A stretch of 24,833 nucleotides of DNA, from IMG/VR virus record IMGVR_UViG_3300044951_001437, positions 1 through 24,833 of that record. One strand, 5' to 3'. The translations under genes were made by a program, and so were the position numbers. The notes beneath the pieces are model-generated. The model was given only the letters and a program-made list of their open reading frames with translations, was not told where the DNA came from and searched no databases. Shown in pieces: positions 1 through 6,644 of the stretch; within the stretch, counting starts at the first letter, position 1; every line of letters begins with the position of its first letter. Source of the stretch: a virus.

Positions 1-1
1 G

Positions 2-328
2 AACTTCCCCGACGATCATATCATTGGGTGCGAAACAACTGAGCGTTACTGCATCAATATACCAAGCTTATATGGCAGCAGCACTCTTGTAACAGATCAT
101 CCATTGGCGAATAAAAATAACCTTTTAATTGATAATCTGCGCCCCGAATGGAATACAGAGAAGACATCATTAATGTTGATTAATCCTCAAAAAAATTACT
201 TGACAGTCGGAGATTACTACGGTAATAATCTTGAGGACGACATTTTCAGAGACAAAGTGAAACACTTTATAGATGATGCTCTGAACCGTTACGCTGATAA
301 TTTAATCAAAGAAAAAGAACAACAATGA
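2..328 (+). CDS. Hypothetical protein, 5' partial
   Basis: The frame is open from base 2, so the 108 residues seen are the C-terminal part of a longer protein; a TTG at 104 is not a convincing start because the frame continues upstream of it. The visible part is hydrophilic, with an acidic stretch (GNNLEDDIF) and a charged helical C-terminus. The stop overlaps the next start as ATGA, implying translational coupling. I do not recognise a family. Confidence 0.7.
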   Translation, partial: NFPDDHIIGCETTERYCINIPSLYGSSTLVTDHPLANKNNLLIDNLRPEWNTEKTSLMLINPQKNYLTVGDYYGNNLEDDIFRDKVKHFIDDALNRYADNLIKEKEQQ

Positions 329-654
329 AAATCGGAGACAAAATCACATGCACAGACAACAGCTACGCAAAAGAACTCGTAATTGACGAAACGTATCTTA
401 TCCTCGATATTAATGAGCGTGGAAACTTTCAACTTCAAAATATTGGAGATTCCCAAATCCTTCCATACTATTACGATCCTGAAAGATTTGAGCCAATCAT
501 TACAAAAGAGACTGTAGTTCGTTTCGGCGGCATCAAGATCACATTATTCGATGATCGTAGTGTTATGTTTAATGGAAAAGTTGGCACTTTTGCGTGTTCT
601 AATAAAGAGATTGACGATTTAATCGCCGCTCTTCTTGTTATGCGCAACAGTTAA
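325..654 (+). CDS. Hypothetical small beta-rich protein
   Basis: A 109-residue protein whose ATG overlaps the upstream stop (ATGA). The first half (MKIGDKITCTD... YDPERFEP) reads like a small SH3-like beta barrel as found in many short phage proteins; the second half is a beta/alpha segment. No catalytic motif is visible. It is co-transcribed with the packed genes around it. Function unknown. Confidence 0.75.
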   Translation: MKIGDKITCTDNSYAKELVIDETYLILDINERGNFQLQNIGDSQILPYYYDPERFEPIITKETVVRFGGIKITLFDDRSVMFNGKVGTFACSNKEIDDLIAALLVMRNS

Positions 655-670
655 TTTTTAAACAATAAAA

Positions 671-1006
671 ATGATCACAATCCCTGCGCCCAAAACAGAA
701 GCTCTCAGAGAAAAACATAAATACGATGGAAATCCAGCCTTTGGCGAAGCTATTGAATTATGTTACGATTTGGAAGTAAAGCTCGCACTCACAACAAAAG
801 ATCTTTTGTTTCGCCGCGAAATAGGCAAATTGCAGAATGATCAATACGACAAACTTTACGAAGAAGTAAAATCACTTAGAGAACAAAATCTCAAACGAAC
901 TAAAGAATGCGAAGAGTGGGAAAGAATCTCTTGTGAAAAACTTTCGGAGATAGTAAGACTAATTGCCGAAAAACAAGAATTAGAACAACAATTAAAAAAT
1001 AAATAA
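671..1006 (+). CDS. Hypothetical coiled-coil protein
   Basis: A 111-residue protein. Residues about 45-111 are strongly charged and heptad-like (repeated K/E with L at regular spacing), predicting a long coiled coil. The start follows an A-rich leader (AACAATAAAA) with no Shine-Dalgarno sequence, as for most neighbours. Function unknown; it may be an oligomerisation or adaptor protein. Confidence 0.7.
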   Translation: MITIPAPKTEALREKHKYDGNPAFGEAIELCYDLEVKLALTTKDLLFRREIGKLQNDQYDKLYEEVKSLREQNLKRTKECEEWERISCEKLSEIVRLIAEKQELEQQLKNK

Positions 1007-1011
1007 AAAAA

Positions 1012-1290
1012 ATGAACAATAAATACATCGAACCCCCATCATCATCTTATCATAGCGGTATTAGAGATATACTTCATGAACTGCGCGAAGCTATCCTAGT
1101 AAATCGAGAACTTGGAGCTATGCTAGCCGACAAAACTAATCCAATTCGTCTTTCTATACCAGAAAACTTAAAAGTAGATCAAGAACGTCCTGCTCTTTCT
1201 GAAATAGAAGAGTATATTTGGGATTGTAAAGAATTGATGCAACGAAACAATAGCACAATCAGCTACATTATTGACACTTTGCGACTCTAA
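1012..1290 (+). CDS. Hypothetical protein
   Basis: A 92-residue, mostly helical protein starting 5 nt after the previous stop, preceded only by an A-run. Composition and spacing are those of the surrounding gene string. No family recognised. Confidence 0.7.
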   Translation: MNNKYIEPPSSSYHSGIRDILHELREAILVNRELGAMLADKTNPIRLSIPENLKVDQERPALSEIEEYIWDCKELMQRNNSTISYIIDTLRL

Positions 1291-1294
1291 TCAT

Positions 1295-1570
1295 ATGAAA
1301 TTAACAGTCGCAGAAGTAGCTGCCATGGAAGGTAATTGGGACACTAAAGCATTGCGTATGACAGATCATGCGCAAAAGCTCGAAAGTAAATGTCTTTTAG
1401 CTTTGGCAACTCTCGAATTATTAGTTGACGGAGTTGAAAAGGCTATTGAGTTTGGCGATTGGAAAGTAGATGGACGTTGCGATCCTGATATGGTGCTATC
1501 GTGCGCAAGAAATTTACTATCTGACAATGGATATGAAAAAAGTCTTGACACGCTAGCAGAAGAAGCGTAA
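1295..1570 (+). CDS. Hypothetical helical protein
   Basis: A 91-residue protein (MKLTVAEVAAMEG...). I use the ATG at 1295 rather than the in-frame ATG at 1271, because 1271 would overlap the end of the preceding gene by 20 nt while 1295 follows that stop by 4 nt. It has an amphipathic helical centre and an acidic C-terminus (LAEEA). It is the last gene before the structured noncoding stretch at 1571-1922. Function unknown. Confidence 0.7.
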   Translation: MKLTVAEVAAMEGNWDTKALRMTDHAQKLESKCLLALATLELLVDGVEKAIEFGDWKVDGRCDPDMVLSCARNLLSDNGYEKSLDTLAEEA

Positions 1571-1922
1571 TAATCTTCTGGCGCTGACATGCCGCTTAGT
1601 ATGTCCCTACACTCCAGCCTCTGCAATGAGGGCATACGAAAAGCGAATACTTGAAGTAAAAGGGGAAGCCTGCCAGCTTCATTGAACCAACCTTGGCTCA
1701 CCGATTAGCTATCGGTCACATCACGCTGGTTAAAAAGCAAAGTAAGTATGAGCGACCTGATCAGTGGTTGGAGTGTGGGAAACCATAAAAGAACTAGCGC
1801 TAACATCAGATAAGCGTACTATGAGCTGACGAAGGCTAGCTTAAAAATTCGTGGCAAGTAAATGTAGGAAAATTGTCTGGTTGACTGTCGTGAATAGAGC
1901 GACTTAAATTTTATAATAAAAT
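1571..1922 (+). ncRNA. Structured noncoding RNA, HEARO/omega-RNA candidate
   Basis: This 352-nt stretch has no credible ORF on the + strand and many clean stems: GACAT/ATGTC (1586-1605), CCTC/GAGG (1618-1631), GAAGC/GCTTC (1665-1680), CCGAT/ATCGG (1701-1715), a GAAA-capped hairpin (1774-1787), and long-range pairs CCAACC/GGTTGG (1687-1692 with 1766-1771), GCTCA/TGAGC (1696-1700 with 1749-1753) and CTAGC/GCTAG (1794-1798 with 1835-1839). The nested long-range pairs form a multibranch junction. It sits between a stop codon and an ATGA that is also the glycosyltransferase start. HEARO elements (IscB guide RNAs) are known to be about this size, to lie immediately 5' of ATGA/GTGA, and sometimes to lack the nuclease gene. 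That identity is an inference; a different phage ornate RNA is possible. Confidence 0.5.
1881..1909 (+). promoter_or_regulatory. Possible promoter for the glycosyltransferase gene
   Basis: TTGACT, a 17-bp spacer and TTAAAT lie at the 3' edge of the noncoding stretch. A TATAAT-like string follows at 1912. If used, the promoter would have arrived with, or been created by, the inserted element. Confidence 0.3.
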
Positions 1923-3761
1923 ATGATTAAAAATATATTAGTATATTCTTCTATTGGAGACATTTGCACATTTTTCCCAATGTGGAAACACAACAATATT
2001 CACTACGCCTTCAATTATTATGGCAACGATACAGAGCGAAAAGAGCGCATAGCATCATCCTGCGACTATTTCAGCCACATAAAAGGCACGAAGTTTAATT
2101 TGTTTTCAAAATTGTTCGGGGCATTGCCTTTATTTGATTACTATGTCCTACTGGACGATGATCTTAATCTTACAGGCGCAGATATTATGCAAATGGTTGA
2201 GAAGATGGACGCTTTAGGCTATGGTGTAGGATCACCATCACACTCTCCAGATGGAAGTATGTCGTGGTCTATCATGAAGACTCAACAAAATAGTGAATAC
2301 CGAAGCGTCGATTTTGTTGAAATGACTGGCGTGATTTTTAATCAACAAGAAATGAAAACATTTTTGGATGCTTACACTCCTTATGCTGATCAAATGGTTG
2401 GTTTTGGCGTAGATTATATCATTCATAGCGTTTGCAATAAGCCGTTTGTTATTTTTGACAACGTATCAGTGGTAAATCCAACCAACGAACAAAAGGGAAT
2501 CAAAGAACAAGAAATTGAAACATACCTATCTGGACAAAGCGACCGAGACATGTGGGAAAAAGTTCTTGCTGATCCTAACAATAGTTTTGTAGCTTATTCG
2601 CCGAAAACAATTAGCCTCAAAAAGAGAAAGACTGTACCAAAAGTCAACGTTGATAGCTTTTTAAAATCATTAAAAAAGAAAAAAGTACACGCCTTTCAAT
2701 CTTTAACATCAGCTACTAAAAAGCGACTAGAGCAACATGGATTGACTGTTGATTACATTAGTAGCCAAAGCACTAATCGCAAACCTGATTCTGATGTTTT
2801 GGTTATAGATTTCAATACAGCATCTTTTGAAAAAGATTGCGAGAGCGTTAGTCAACACAAATACAAATACAAAAAAATTCTTTTAATAGGTTTTTTGGTT
2901 ACAGATTACAACGGTCACGATTATAGTGATGACTTGGCTAAATTACCACAGCACACGTTAGTCGAGGCACTGGATGATTACAGCGATAGATTTTACAGCA
3001 AATTTCTATTAGGTCAATTTGTTGGCGAACCAGACGATGTTACGAATAAAGTCAGCGTTGTTTGCGCTTGCATGAACCGCAATGATATTTTGCGAGTTAA
3101 TATTATGTCTTGGTTACATTTTCCAGAAATTGGAGAGATTGTCGTTGTTGATTGGAGCAGCGACCAGCCTTTAGACTATTTAACGAAACTAGATTCACGA
3201 ATCAAAGTAATAAGAGTAGAAGGTCAAAAGCAATTTAATATATCACAGGCATTCAACTTGGCGATAGATAATGCGAGTTTGGAATACGTATTGAAATTAG
3301 ACACCGATTACTTTTTAAATCCGTATTATAATTTTTTTAAACACCATCCAATGAATTCTGGAGTATTTTACGCAGGAAATTGGAATATCAACCCAGAGCT
3401 TCCTGCTCCTATATTTCAACACTTGGCTGGATTGTGCTACGTCCAAAGAGATGTGCTAGCATCAATCAACGGATATAACGAACATTTTTCGGGCTATGGT
3501 TATGATGATGCTGATTTGCGCATTCGACTACAAAGTGTTCACGTTGGTAAATTGCTTCCAATTAAATACGATTATAGTGTTATGCATATACCTCACGAAA
3601 ACTCGCTGAGAATAGTTCATTACACCGACAGTCAATATAACGTATCAAACAACAAAGAAACGGCAAAAAACATGGGCATCGCCCCAAGCAGAGTAAGATC
3701 GTGGACGATAAAAAATACATCAAACCCCAATTATTTTCTTGCACACGATCCAACTCTGTGA
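1923..3761 (+). CDS. Two-domain glycosyltransferase
   Basis: A 612-residue protein with two glycosyltransferase-like halves. Residues about 1-200 resemble the DUF707 glycosyltransferase-like fold: FDYYVLLDDDL (metal-binding DxD at 78-80), VEMTGVIF near 132-139 and GFGVD at 160-164. After a lysine-rich linker (232-255), residues about 375-575 form a GT-A (GT2/GT7C-like) domain: VSVVCACMNR start, nucleotide-sugar-binding DTDY (460-463), and GYNEHFSGYGYDDADL (517-532), typical of galactosyl/GalNAc transferases. It probably transfers two sugars, as in bifunctional polysaccharide synthases, perhaps to modify phage DNA, virion or host surface; the acceptor is unknown. There is no signal peptide or membrane segment. 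The start abuts the noncoding element and has no Shine-Dalgarno. Confidence 0.85.
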   Translation: MIKNILVYSSIGDICTFFPMWKHNNIHYAFNYYGNDTERKERIASSCDYFSHIKGTKFNLFSKLFGALPLFDYYVLLDDDLNLTGADIMQMVEKMDALGYGVGSPSHSPDGSMSWSIMKTQQNSEYRSVDFVEMTGVIFNQQEMKTFLDAYTPYADQMVGFGVDYIIHSVCNKPFVIFDNVSVVNPTNEQKGIKEQEIETYLSGQSDRDMWEKVLADPNNSFVAYSPKTISLKKRKTVPKVNVDSFLKSLKKKKVHAFQSLTSATKKRLEQHGLTVDYISSQSTNRKPDSDVLVIDFNTASFEKDCESVSQHKYKYKKILLIGFLVTDYNGHDYSDDLAKLPQHTLVEALDDYSDRFYSKFLLGQFVGEPDDVTNKVSVVCACMNRNDILRVNIMSWLHFPEIGEIVVVDWSSDQPLDYLTKLDSRIKVIRVEGQKQFNISQAFNLAIDNASLEYVLKLDTDYFLNPYYNFFKHHPMNSGVFYAGNWNINPELPAPIFQHLAGLCYVQRDVLASINGYNEHFSGYGYDDADLRIRLQSVHVGKLLPIKYDYSVMHIPHENSLRIVHYTDSQYNVSNNKETAKNMGIAPSRVRSWTIKNTSNPNYFLAHDPTL

Positions 3762-3790
3762 TATAGTCAGCCCACGAACACATAAATACA

Positions 3791-4081
3791 ATGATTAAAA
3801 ACATCACAGCAGAAGAAATTAAAACAACATACCGCGACAATCATGGATTCGCATTTGTTTCGGCGCAACCAGTTTCTGACGATGCAATCTATCGACTGGC
3901 AGATTCATTGATTCAATTCAACATCGCAACCAAACATCCTATTGTCGTGACACGTTATCAACAAGGCGTGGTTTTTATTTACGATGATTTCGACGCTCCT
4001 AAGTTTTTTGCCAAAGCGCAATTCGCAGAGCATGTGCTTGGTATTTGCAAAATAGTTCCATTTTTGGAGTATGTGAAGTAA
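3791..4081 (+). CDS. Hypothetical protein
   Basis: A 96-residue mixed alpha/beta protein (MIKNITAEEIKTTYRDN...). It begins 29 nt after the glycosyltransferase stop, with an A-rich leader (CATAAATACA) and no Shine-Dalgarno. No known motif seen. Confidence 0.65.
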   Translation: MIKNITAEEIKTTYRDNHGFAFVSAQPVSDDAIYRLADSLIQFNIATKHPIVVTRYQQGVVFIYDDFDAPKFFAKAQFAEHVLGICKIVPFLEYVK

Positions 4082-4109
4082 TTCGCCAATTAAAAATAAT
4101 AAAAACAAA

Positions 4110-4478
4110 ATGACTGACCAACAAATCAACGCCGCAATTGCAGAATCATTAGGCTACATGGACATTTACCGCTGTGGATCAAGTGGCAAACGCACTGAGC
4201 AGGGACTGTTGCACGGCAAACTGCTTTGTGGCACTCTGGATCAGCCATCGCCAAACTATGGGCGCGAGTATGAGTTTATCAAACGATACACGCATTGTCT
4301 CAACGCGATGCACGAAGCTATGCTTGCGCACCCTCGCAAAGACCTGCTAAGAAAATTCCTATACTTGGAAGTATTAGAAGACCCAACAAACACAGCAAAC
4401 GAACCAGCATGGGCGACAGCCAAGCAGTGGGCAACAGCTTACGTAAAATCATTAGGAAAGTGGAGCTACAATGACTAA
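4110..4478 (+). CDS. Phage ABA-sandwich domain protein
   Basis: A 122-residue protein with the hallmarks of the phage ABA sandwich family (DUF2591/NinX-like): N-terminal DQQINAAIAESLGY, a central segment ending YTHCLNAMHEA (residues about 61-71), and a C-terminal tryptophan-rich helix (AKQWATAYVKSLGKW). The family is common in phage accessory regions and has no established biochemical role. Confidence 0.7.
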   Translation: MTDQQINAAIAESLGYMDIYRCGSSGKRTEQGLLHGKLLCGTLDQPSPNYGREYEFIKRYTHCLNAMHEAMLAHPRKDLLRKFLYLEVLEDPTNTANEPAWATAKQWATAYVKSLGKWSYND

Positions 4479-4498
4479 TAAACAAAAAAAAAGAAACT

Positions 4499-4765
4499 AT
4501 GAACTACCCATTTTACGAACCTGTAACTATTAGCATCCCAGAGCAAGACCTAAGAAACATTCTTGATTGTTTAGAGTCGGGGTTAGAAAGCTCACAAGAA
4601 CTACTGGTACAACACGATGTCAATTTCGGGCGAACAACTAAAAAAAACAAAATGCTCGCCAACATTCTGGAATCAGAAATCGAGCGTACAAAATCATCAA
4701 TCACATTACTAAAAAATTCAATTGGAGCAGCGGAACAAATAATTAAAAATTACAAAAAACAATGA
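4499..4765 (+). CDS. Hypothetical coiled-coil protein
   Basis: An 88-residue protein dominated by two charged helices (residues about 15-40 and 50-85), likely coiled coil. Its stop overlaps the next start (ATGA at 4762), so the two are probably co-translated. Function unknown. Confidence 0.7.
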   Translation: MNYPFYEPVTISIPEQDLRNILDCLESGLESSQELLVQHDVNFGRTTKKNKMLANILESEIERTKSSITLLKNSIGAAEQIIKNYKKQ

Positions 4766-5187
4766 GCGAAACGCCAAGAACAGACATTGGAGTAGATTAT
4801 TGGATTAACACTGGCGAACTCACAGAACTAAGAGACATTTCAGAAGAAATGGAACATGAACTTTTTCGCGCCAATGATTTAATCAAAGATTGTTTGGCGG
4901 CAATGCCAGTTGGTTATATTCCAGCTCATACCCGCGAAAACCTGCCATCTATGATCGCTGATTTGGCGAGAGAGCTAGCAGAAGAAACTCAAAACAGCGA
5001 AAAGCTAGAGAAAGAACTCGCCTCAATGACTCAACAAAGAGACGCTTTGATTATGTTCCTAGAATGCGAAATGAACTGGATGTTCTTTCGGGCAGAGTAT
5101 CAATTAGGTGAGAATCCCACACAACACGAACTCAATGGCAACAAAGTGCGTGAATACTTACAAGCGAAAGGATGGGAGGCAAAATGA
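4762..5187 (+). CDS. Hypothetical phage protein with coiled coil
   Basis: A 141-residue protein beginning MSETPRTD, an opening common in small phage proteins of unknown function. It has heptad-rich helices at about 20-40 and 70-100 and an aromatic segment (MNWMFFRAEYQLG) near 115. It overlaps the upstream gene by 4 nt and is the last gene before the noncoding control region. Confidence 0.75.
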   Translation: MSETPRTDIGVDYWINTGELTELRDISEEMEHELFRANDLIKDCLAAMPVGYIPAHTRENLPSMIADLARELAEETQNSEKLEKELASMTQQRDALIMFLECEMNWMFFRAEYQLGENPTQHELNGNKVREYLQAKGWEAK

Positions 5188-5299
5188 CCATTATTTTCGG
5201 GGCAAAGAGTAATTTCAAATAATTTTACAACGAAACGCCTTAAAACAAATGCTTTGCTAATTATGAATAAGCGTTTGAACAGTATGTTTTTATTGTTTA

Positions 5300-5316
5300 T
5301 GGGACATTTTGACGCA
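5300..5316. promoter_or_regulatory. Palindromic operator-like site, copy 1
   Basis: TGGGACATTTTGACGCA is a degenerate copy of the TGCGACA-TTT-TGTCGCA palindrome, with two arm mismatches. It lies 31 bp before copy 2, a spacing of nearly three helical turns. Confidence 0.45.
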
Positions 5317-5330
5317 GTGGTTTGAACAAG

Positions 5331-5347
5331 TGCGACATTTTGTCACA
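5331..5347. promoter_or_regulatory. Palindromic operator-like site, copy 2
   Basis: TGCGACATTTTGTCACA is a nearly perfect 7-bp inverted repeat around TTT, one arm base off. It is a probable dimeric repressor or regulator site. Confidence 0.55.
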
Positions 5348-5400
5348 GCATATTCTGAGCATACTTTTCTATGGTAAAAACGTAGGAGAAAGAGAAGCCA

Positions 5401-5427
5401 AATTACGAACGACATTCGCTTAAATAA
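5401..5427 (+). promoter_or_regulatory. 27-bp motif, copy 1
   Basis: AATTACGAACGA, 9 bp, AAATAA. It is followed directly by GGAGG, but no ATG/GTG/TTG gene follows; it may drive a short RNA or be part of the control region. Confidence 0.6.
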
Positions 5428-5461
5428 GGAGGCTGCAATACGCACCTCGAAAACGCTGAAA

Positions 5462-5478
5462 CCATTGAGTATCAATGG
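5462..5478 (+). terminator. Hairpin, possible terminator
   Basis: CCATTGA-GTA-TCAATGG is a perfect 7-bp stem with a 3-nt loop, followed by CTTTTCGACTTTT. The core resembles the TTGA-GTA-TCAA hairpins of the 89-nt repeats elsewhere in the window. Confidence 0.45.
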
Positions 5479-5697
5479 CTTTTCGACTTTTCCTACCACT
5501 CTCCCTACCACTTTCTATACAGTATAACATATAGGAATATATAAGGATAAACATAGGGAAAGAAACAAAAGAAACAGCGTGTGGGAACAATATGAGGAAA
5601 GAGGGTAGGGTGGGGATGGATTCTCCTATTTAAAACTCTTTTTTATTCAATTTTCCTTGATTTATCAACGTTTTTCCACAATATATTGATTTTTCTC

Positions 5698-5726
5698 TTG
5701 ACACTCTACTATATATGGTATATCTT
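5698..5726 (+). promoter_or_regulatory. Sigma70-type promoter of 5735 gene
   Basis: TTGACA, 17-bp spacer, TATCTT, then TTCCCCCT directly before the ATG at 5735. The -10 ends 8 nt before the start, so the mRNA should be nearly leaderless. Confidence 0.8.
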
Positions 5727-5734
5727 TTCCCCCT

Positions 5735-5995
5735 ATGAAGAAAACGCTTATGTTTTTGTTGGTGGCGCTCCCGCTGGGAGCAGTATTGAGTATCGTTCTA
5801 GCTATTATCCTAGCAGGTGTGACATTTTGTCGCAGTTTCGCTGACTACTGGGCATATATTATTGTGCAGTTCTTTCCCCTATATGGAGAAAAAGAACCAG
5901 AACCAGAACCAGAACAAACTAAAACAAATGTTTGGGATCGACACATCGCTCGTATGGAAGCTTTGCAACAAGAAGAAGAAAACAAAAAAAACTAA
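5735..5995 (+). CDS. Small membrane protein
   Basis: An 86-residue protein with one or two hydrophobic segments (residues about 4-30, MFLLVALPLGAVLSIVLAII, then an aromatic stretch around 38-50), a Glu-Pro repeat (EPEPEPEQ, 53-60) and a charged cytoplasmic-type tail. The promoter at 5698 fixes the start. A palindrome copy (5818) lies inside the coding sequence and a 27-bp motif copy begins at the stop codon. It is probably an inner-membrane protein; role unknown. Confidence 0.8.
   Translation: MKKTLMFLLVALPLGAVLSIVLAIILAGVTFCRSFADYWAYIIVQFFPLYGEKEPEPEPEQTKTNVWDRHIARMEALQQEEENKKN
5818..5834. promoter_or_regulatory. Palindromic operator-like site, copy 3
   Basis: TGTGACATTTTGTCGCA has one arm mismatch to the perfect palindrome and lies within the 5735 gene, encoding part of its VTFCRSF segment. 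An intragenic operator or roadblock site is possible. Confidence 0.5.
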
Positions 5996-6021
5996 ATTAC
6001 GAACGACAAACGGCGAAATAA
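5995..6021 (+). promoter_or_regulatory. 27-bp motif, copy 2
   Basis: AATTACGAACGA, 9 bp, AAATAA. It starts on the last base of the TAA of the 5735 gene and lies 34 bp before copy 3. Confidence 0.7.
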
Positions 6022-6028
6022 ATAACTA

Positions 6029-6055
6029 AATTACGAACGAAAATGAGCCAAATAA
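6029..6055 (+). promoter_or_regulatory. 27-bp motif, copy 3
   Basis: AATTACGAACGA, 9 bp, AAATAA. The ATG of the next gene (6043) falls inside the 9-bp variable part. If this copy were a promoter its own transcript would miss that ATG, so copy 2 would have to serve the gene. Confidence 0.7.
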
Positions 6056-6273
6056 ACGAGGAGAAGATAGAACAAACAAAAAAATTCATTCGGAGCCTCT
6101 CTAAACTACAAGACGAACTATACACGAACTTGTTAGAGGAGATTGATATAGATCCAGACGTAGAAGACTTTTTGTTTGATTACGTATTCAATAGCGACAA
6201 TACGACTTTCGCGGCATACCTTGAAGGGTATAGTTTCGACGGTCCGATTTATGAATCACAAGAAGGCAAATAA
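6043..6273 (+). CDS. Hypothetical acidic protein
   Basis: A 76-residue acidic, helical protein (MSQINEEKIEQTKKF... DIDPDVEDFLFDYVF). The ATG lies within 27-bp motif copy 3; no other ATG/GTG/TTG is available nearby, although a GAGGAG string lies just downstream of the ATG. Function unknown. Confidence 0.7.
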   Translation: MSQINEEKIEQTKKFIRSLSKLQDELYTNLLEEIDIDPDVEDFLFDYVFNSDNTTFAAYLEGYSFDGPIYESQEGK

Positions 6274-6284
6274 ACATTGCCCCA

Positions 6285-6311
6285 AATTACGAACGATTTA
6301 ACCCGAAATAA
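6285..6311 (+). promoter_or_regulatory. 27-bp motif, copy 4
   Basis: AATTACGAACGA, 9 bp, AAATAA, 11 bp after the stop of the 6043 gene. An ATG at 6315 opens the frame that continues into the 6375 gene. Confidence 0.7.
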
Positions 6312-6334
6312 TATATGAAAGAAACAGAAAACGA

Positions 6335-6361
6335 AATTACGAACGATATTCTCCTAAATAA
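6335..6361 (+). promoter_or_regulatory. 27-bp motif, copy 5
   Basis: AATTACGAACGA, 9 bp, AAATAA, then AAGAAGGAGTTAAA directly before the ATG at 6375. Confidence 0.7.
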
Positions 6362-6374
6362 AGAAGGAGTTAAA

Positions 6375-6524
6375 ATGAGCCTAGAAGAAATCATGTGGGA
6401 AGCTCGCCGCAGAAAGAATAGAAAACTTTATGCTATGGCGCGGAACGAACTGGGTCTAGGTAAACATTGGCTACAGCAGAAGCGATTGCCCAAGTCGCGG
6501 CAGTGGGGCGGCGGCATTAAATAG
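6375..6524 (+). CDS. Hypothetical basic protein
   Basis: A 49-residue, strongly basic protein (MSLEEIMWEARRRKNRKLYAMARNE...). I prefer the ATG at 6375, preceded by a real Shine-Dalgarno (AAGGAG), over the in-frame ATG at 6315, because the extra 20 residues would translate motif copy 5. This is one of few genes here with a Shine-Dalgarno. It could bind nucleic acid, judged only by charge. Confidence 0.65.
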   Translation: MSLEEIMWEARRRKNRKLYAMARNELGLGKHWLQQKRLPKSRQWGGGIK

Positions 6525-6531
6525 TATTTAA

Positions 6532-6558
6532 AATTACGAACGATATTGCCCGAAATAA
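6532..6558 (+). promoter_or_regulatory. 27-bp motif, copy 6
   Basis: AATTACGAACGA, 9 bp, AAATAA, seven bases after the 6375 gene. It is followed by a palindrome copy at 6566. Confidence 0.7.
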
Positions 6559-6565
6559 ACGGGGG

Positions 6566-6582
6566 TGTGGCATTTTGTCGCA
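6566..6582. promoter_or_regulatory. Palindromic operator-like site, copy 4
   Basis: TGTGGCATTTTGTCGCA; the symmetry extends outward to GGTG...CACC. It lies between motif copies 6 and 7, where a bound protein could block transcription from copy 6. Confidence 0.5.
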
Positions 6583-6587
6583 CCTCC

Positions 6588-6614
6588 AATTACGAACGAT
6601 TTTTTTCTAAATAA
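6588..6614 (+). promoter_or_regulatory. 27-bp motif, copy 7
   Basis: AATTACGAACGA, 9 bp, AAATAA. Its last base is the first base of copy 8, giving head-to-tail overlap. Confidence 0.7.
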
Positions 6615-6640
6615 ATTACGAACCTCTTTGCCCGAAATAA
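6614..6640 (+). promoter_or_regulatory. 27-bp motif, copy 8
   Basis: AATTACGAACCT, 9 bp, AAATAA: the only copy with changes (last two bases of the first block). It ends 4 bp before the ATG at 6645. Confidence 0.65.
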
Positions 6641-6644
6641 ACAA

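Larger units (their letters stand above)
5188..5734 (+). other. Noncoding control region
   Basis: There is no credible gene in these 547 bp. They hold two TGYGACATTTTGWCRCA palindromes (5300, 5331), the first copy of the AATTACGAACGA-N9-AAATAA motif (5401), an AAGGAGG string right after it (5426), a hairpin (5462-5478), a direct repeat CCTACCACT twice at 12-bp spacing (5494-5514), an AT-rich stretch with TTTTTCCACAA-like sequence near 5672, and a sigma70 promoter (5698-5726). It may be an early regulatory switch or an origin; that is inference. Confidence 0.5.

Noticed and set aside
1366-1701. 111-codon ORF on the - strand
   Set aside because: It is antisense to the 1295 gene and the structured noncoding stretch; composition is not protein-like.
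1571-1922. Group I or group II intron
   Set aside because: The element lies between two complete genes, not within one. I could not find the conserved group I P/Q/R/S core or a group II domain V-like hairpin.
5185-5223. 12-codon ORF starting in the stop of the 4762 gene
   Set aside because: Too short, no hydrophobic or other recognisable character, no parallel elsewhere.
5290-5511. 73-codon ORF on the - strand of the control region
   Set aside because: It overlaps palindromes, the 27-bp motif and a hairpin, with no promoter or start context.
5660-5690. DnaA box / replication origin
   Set aside because: Only one loose TTTTTCCACAA match and AT-richness; not enough to call an origin.
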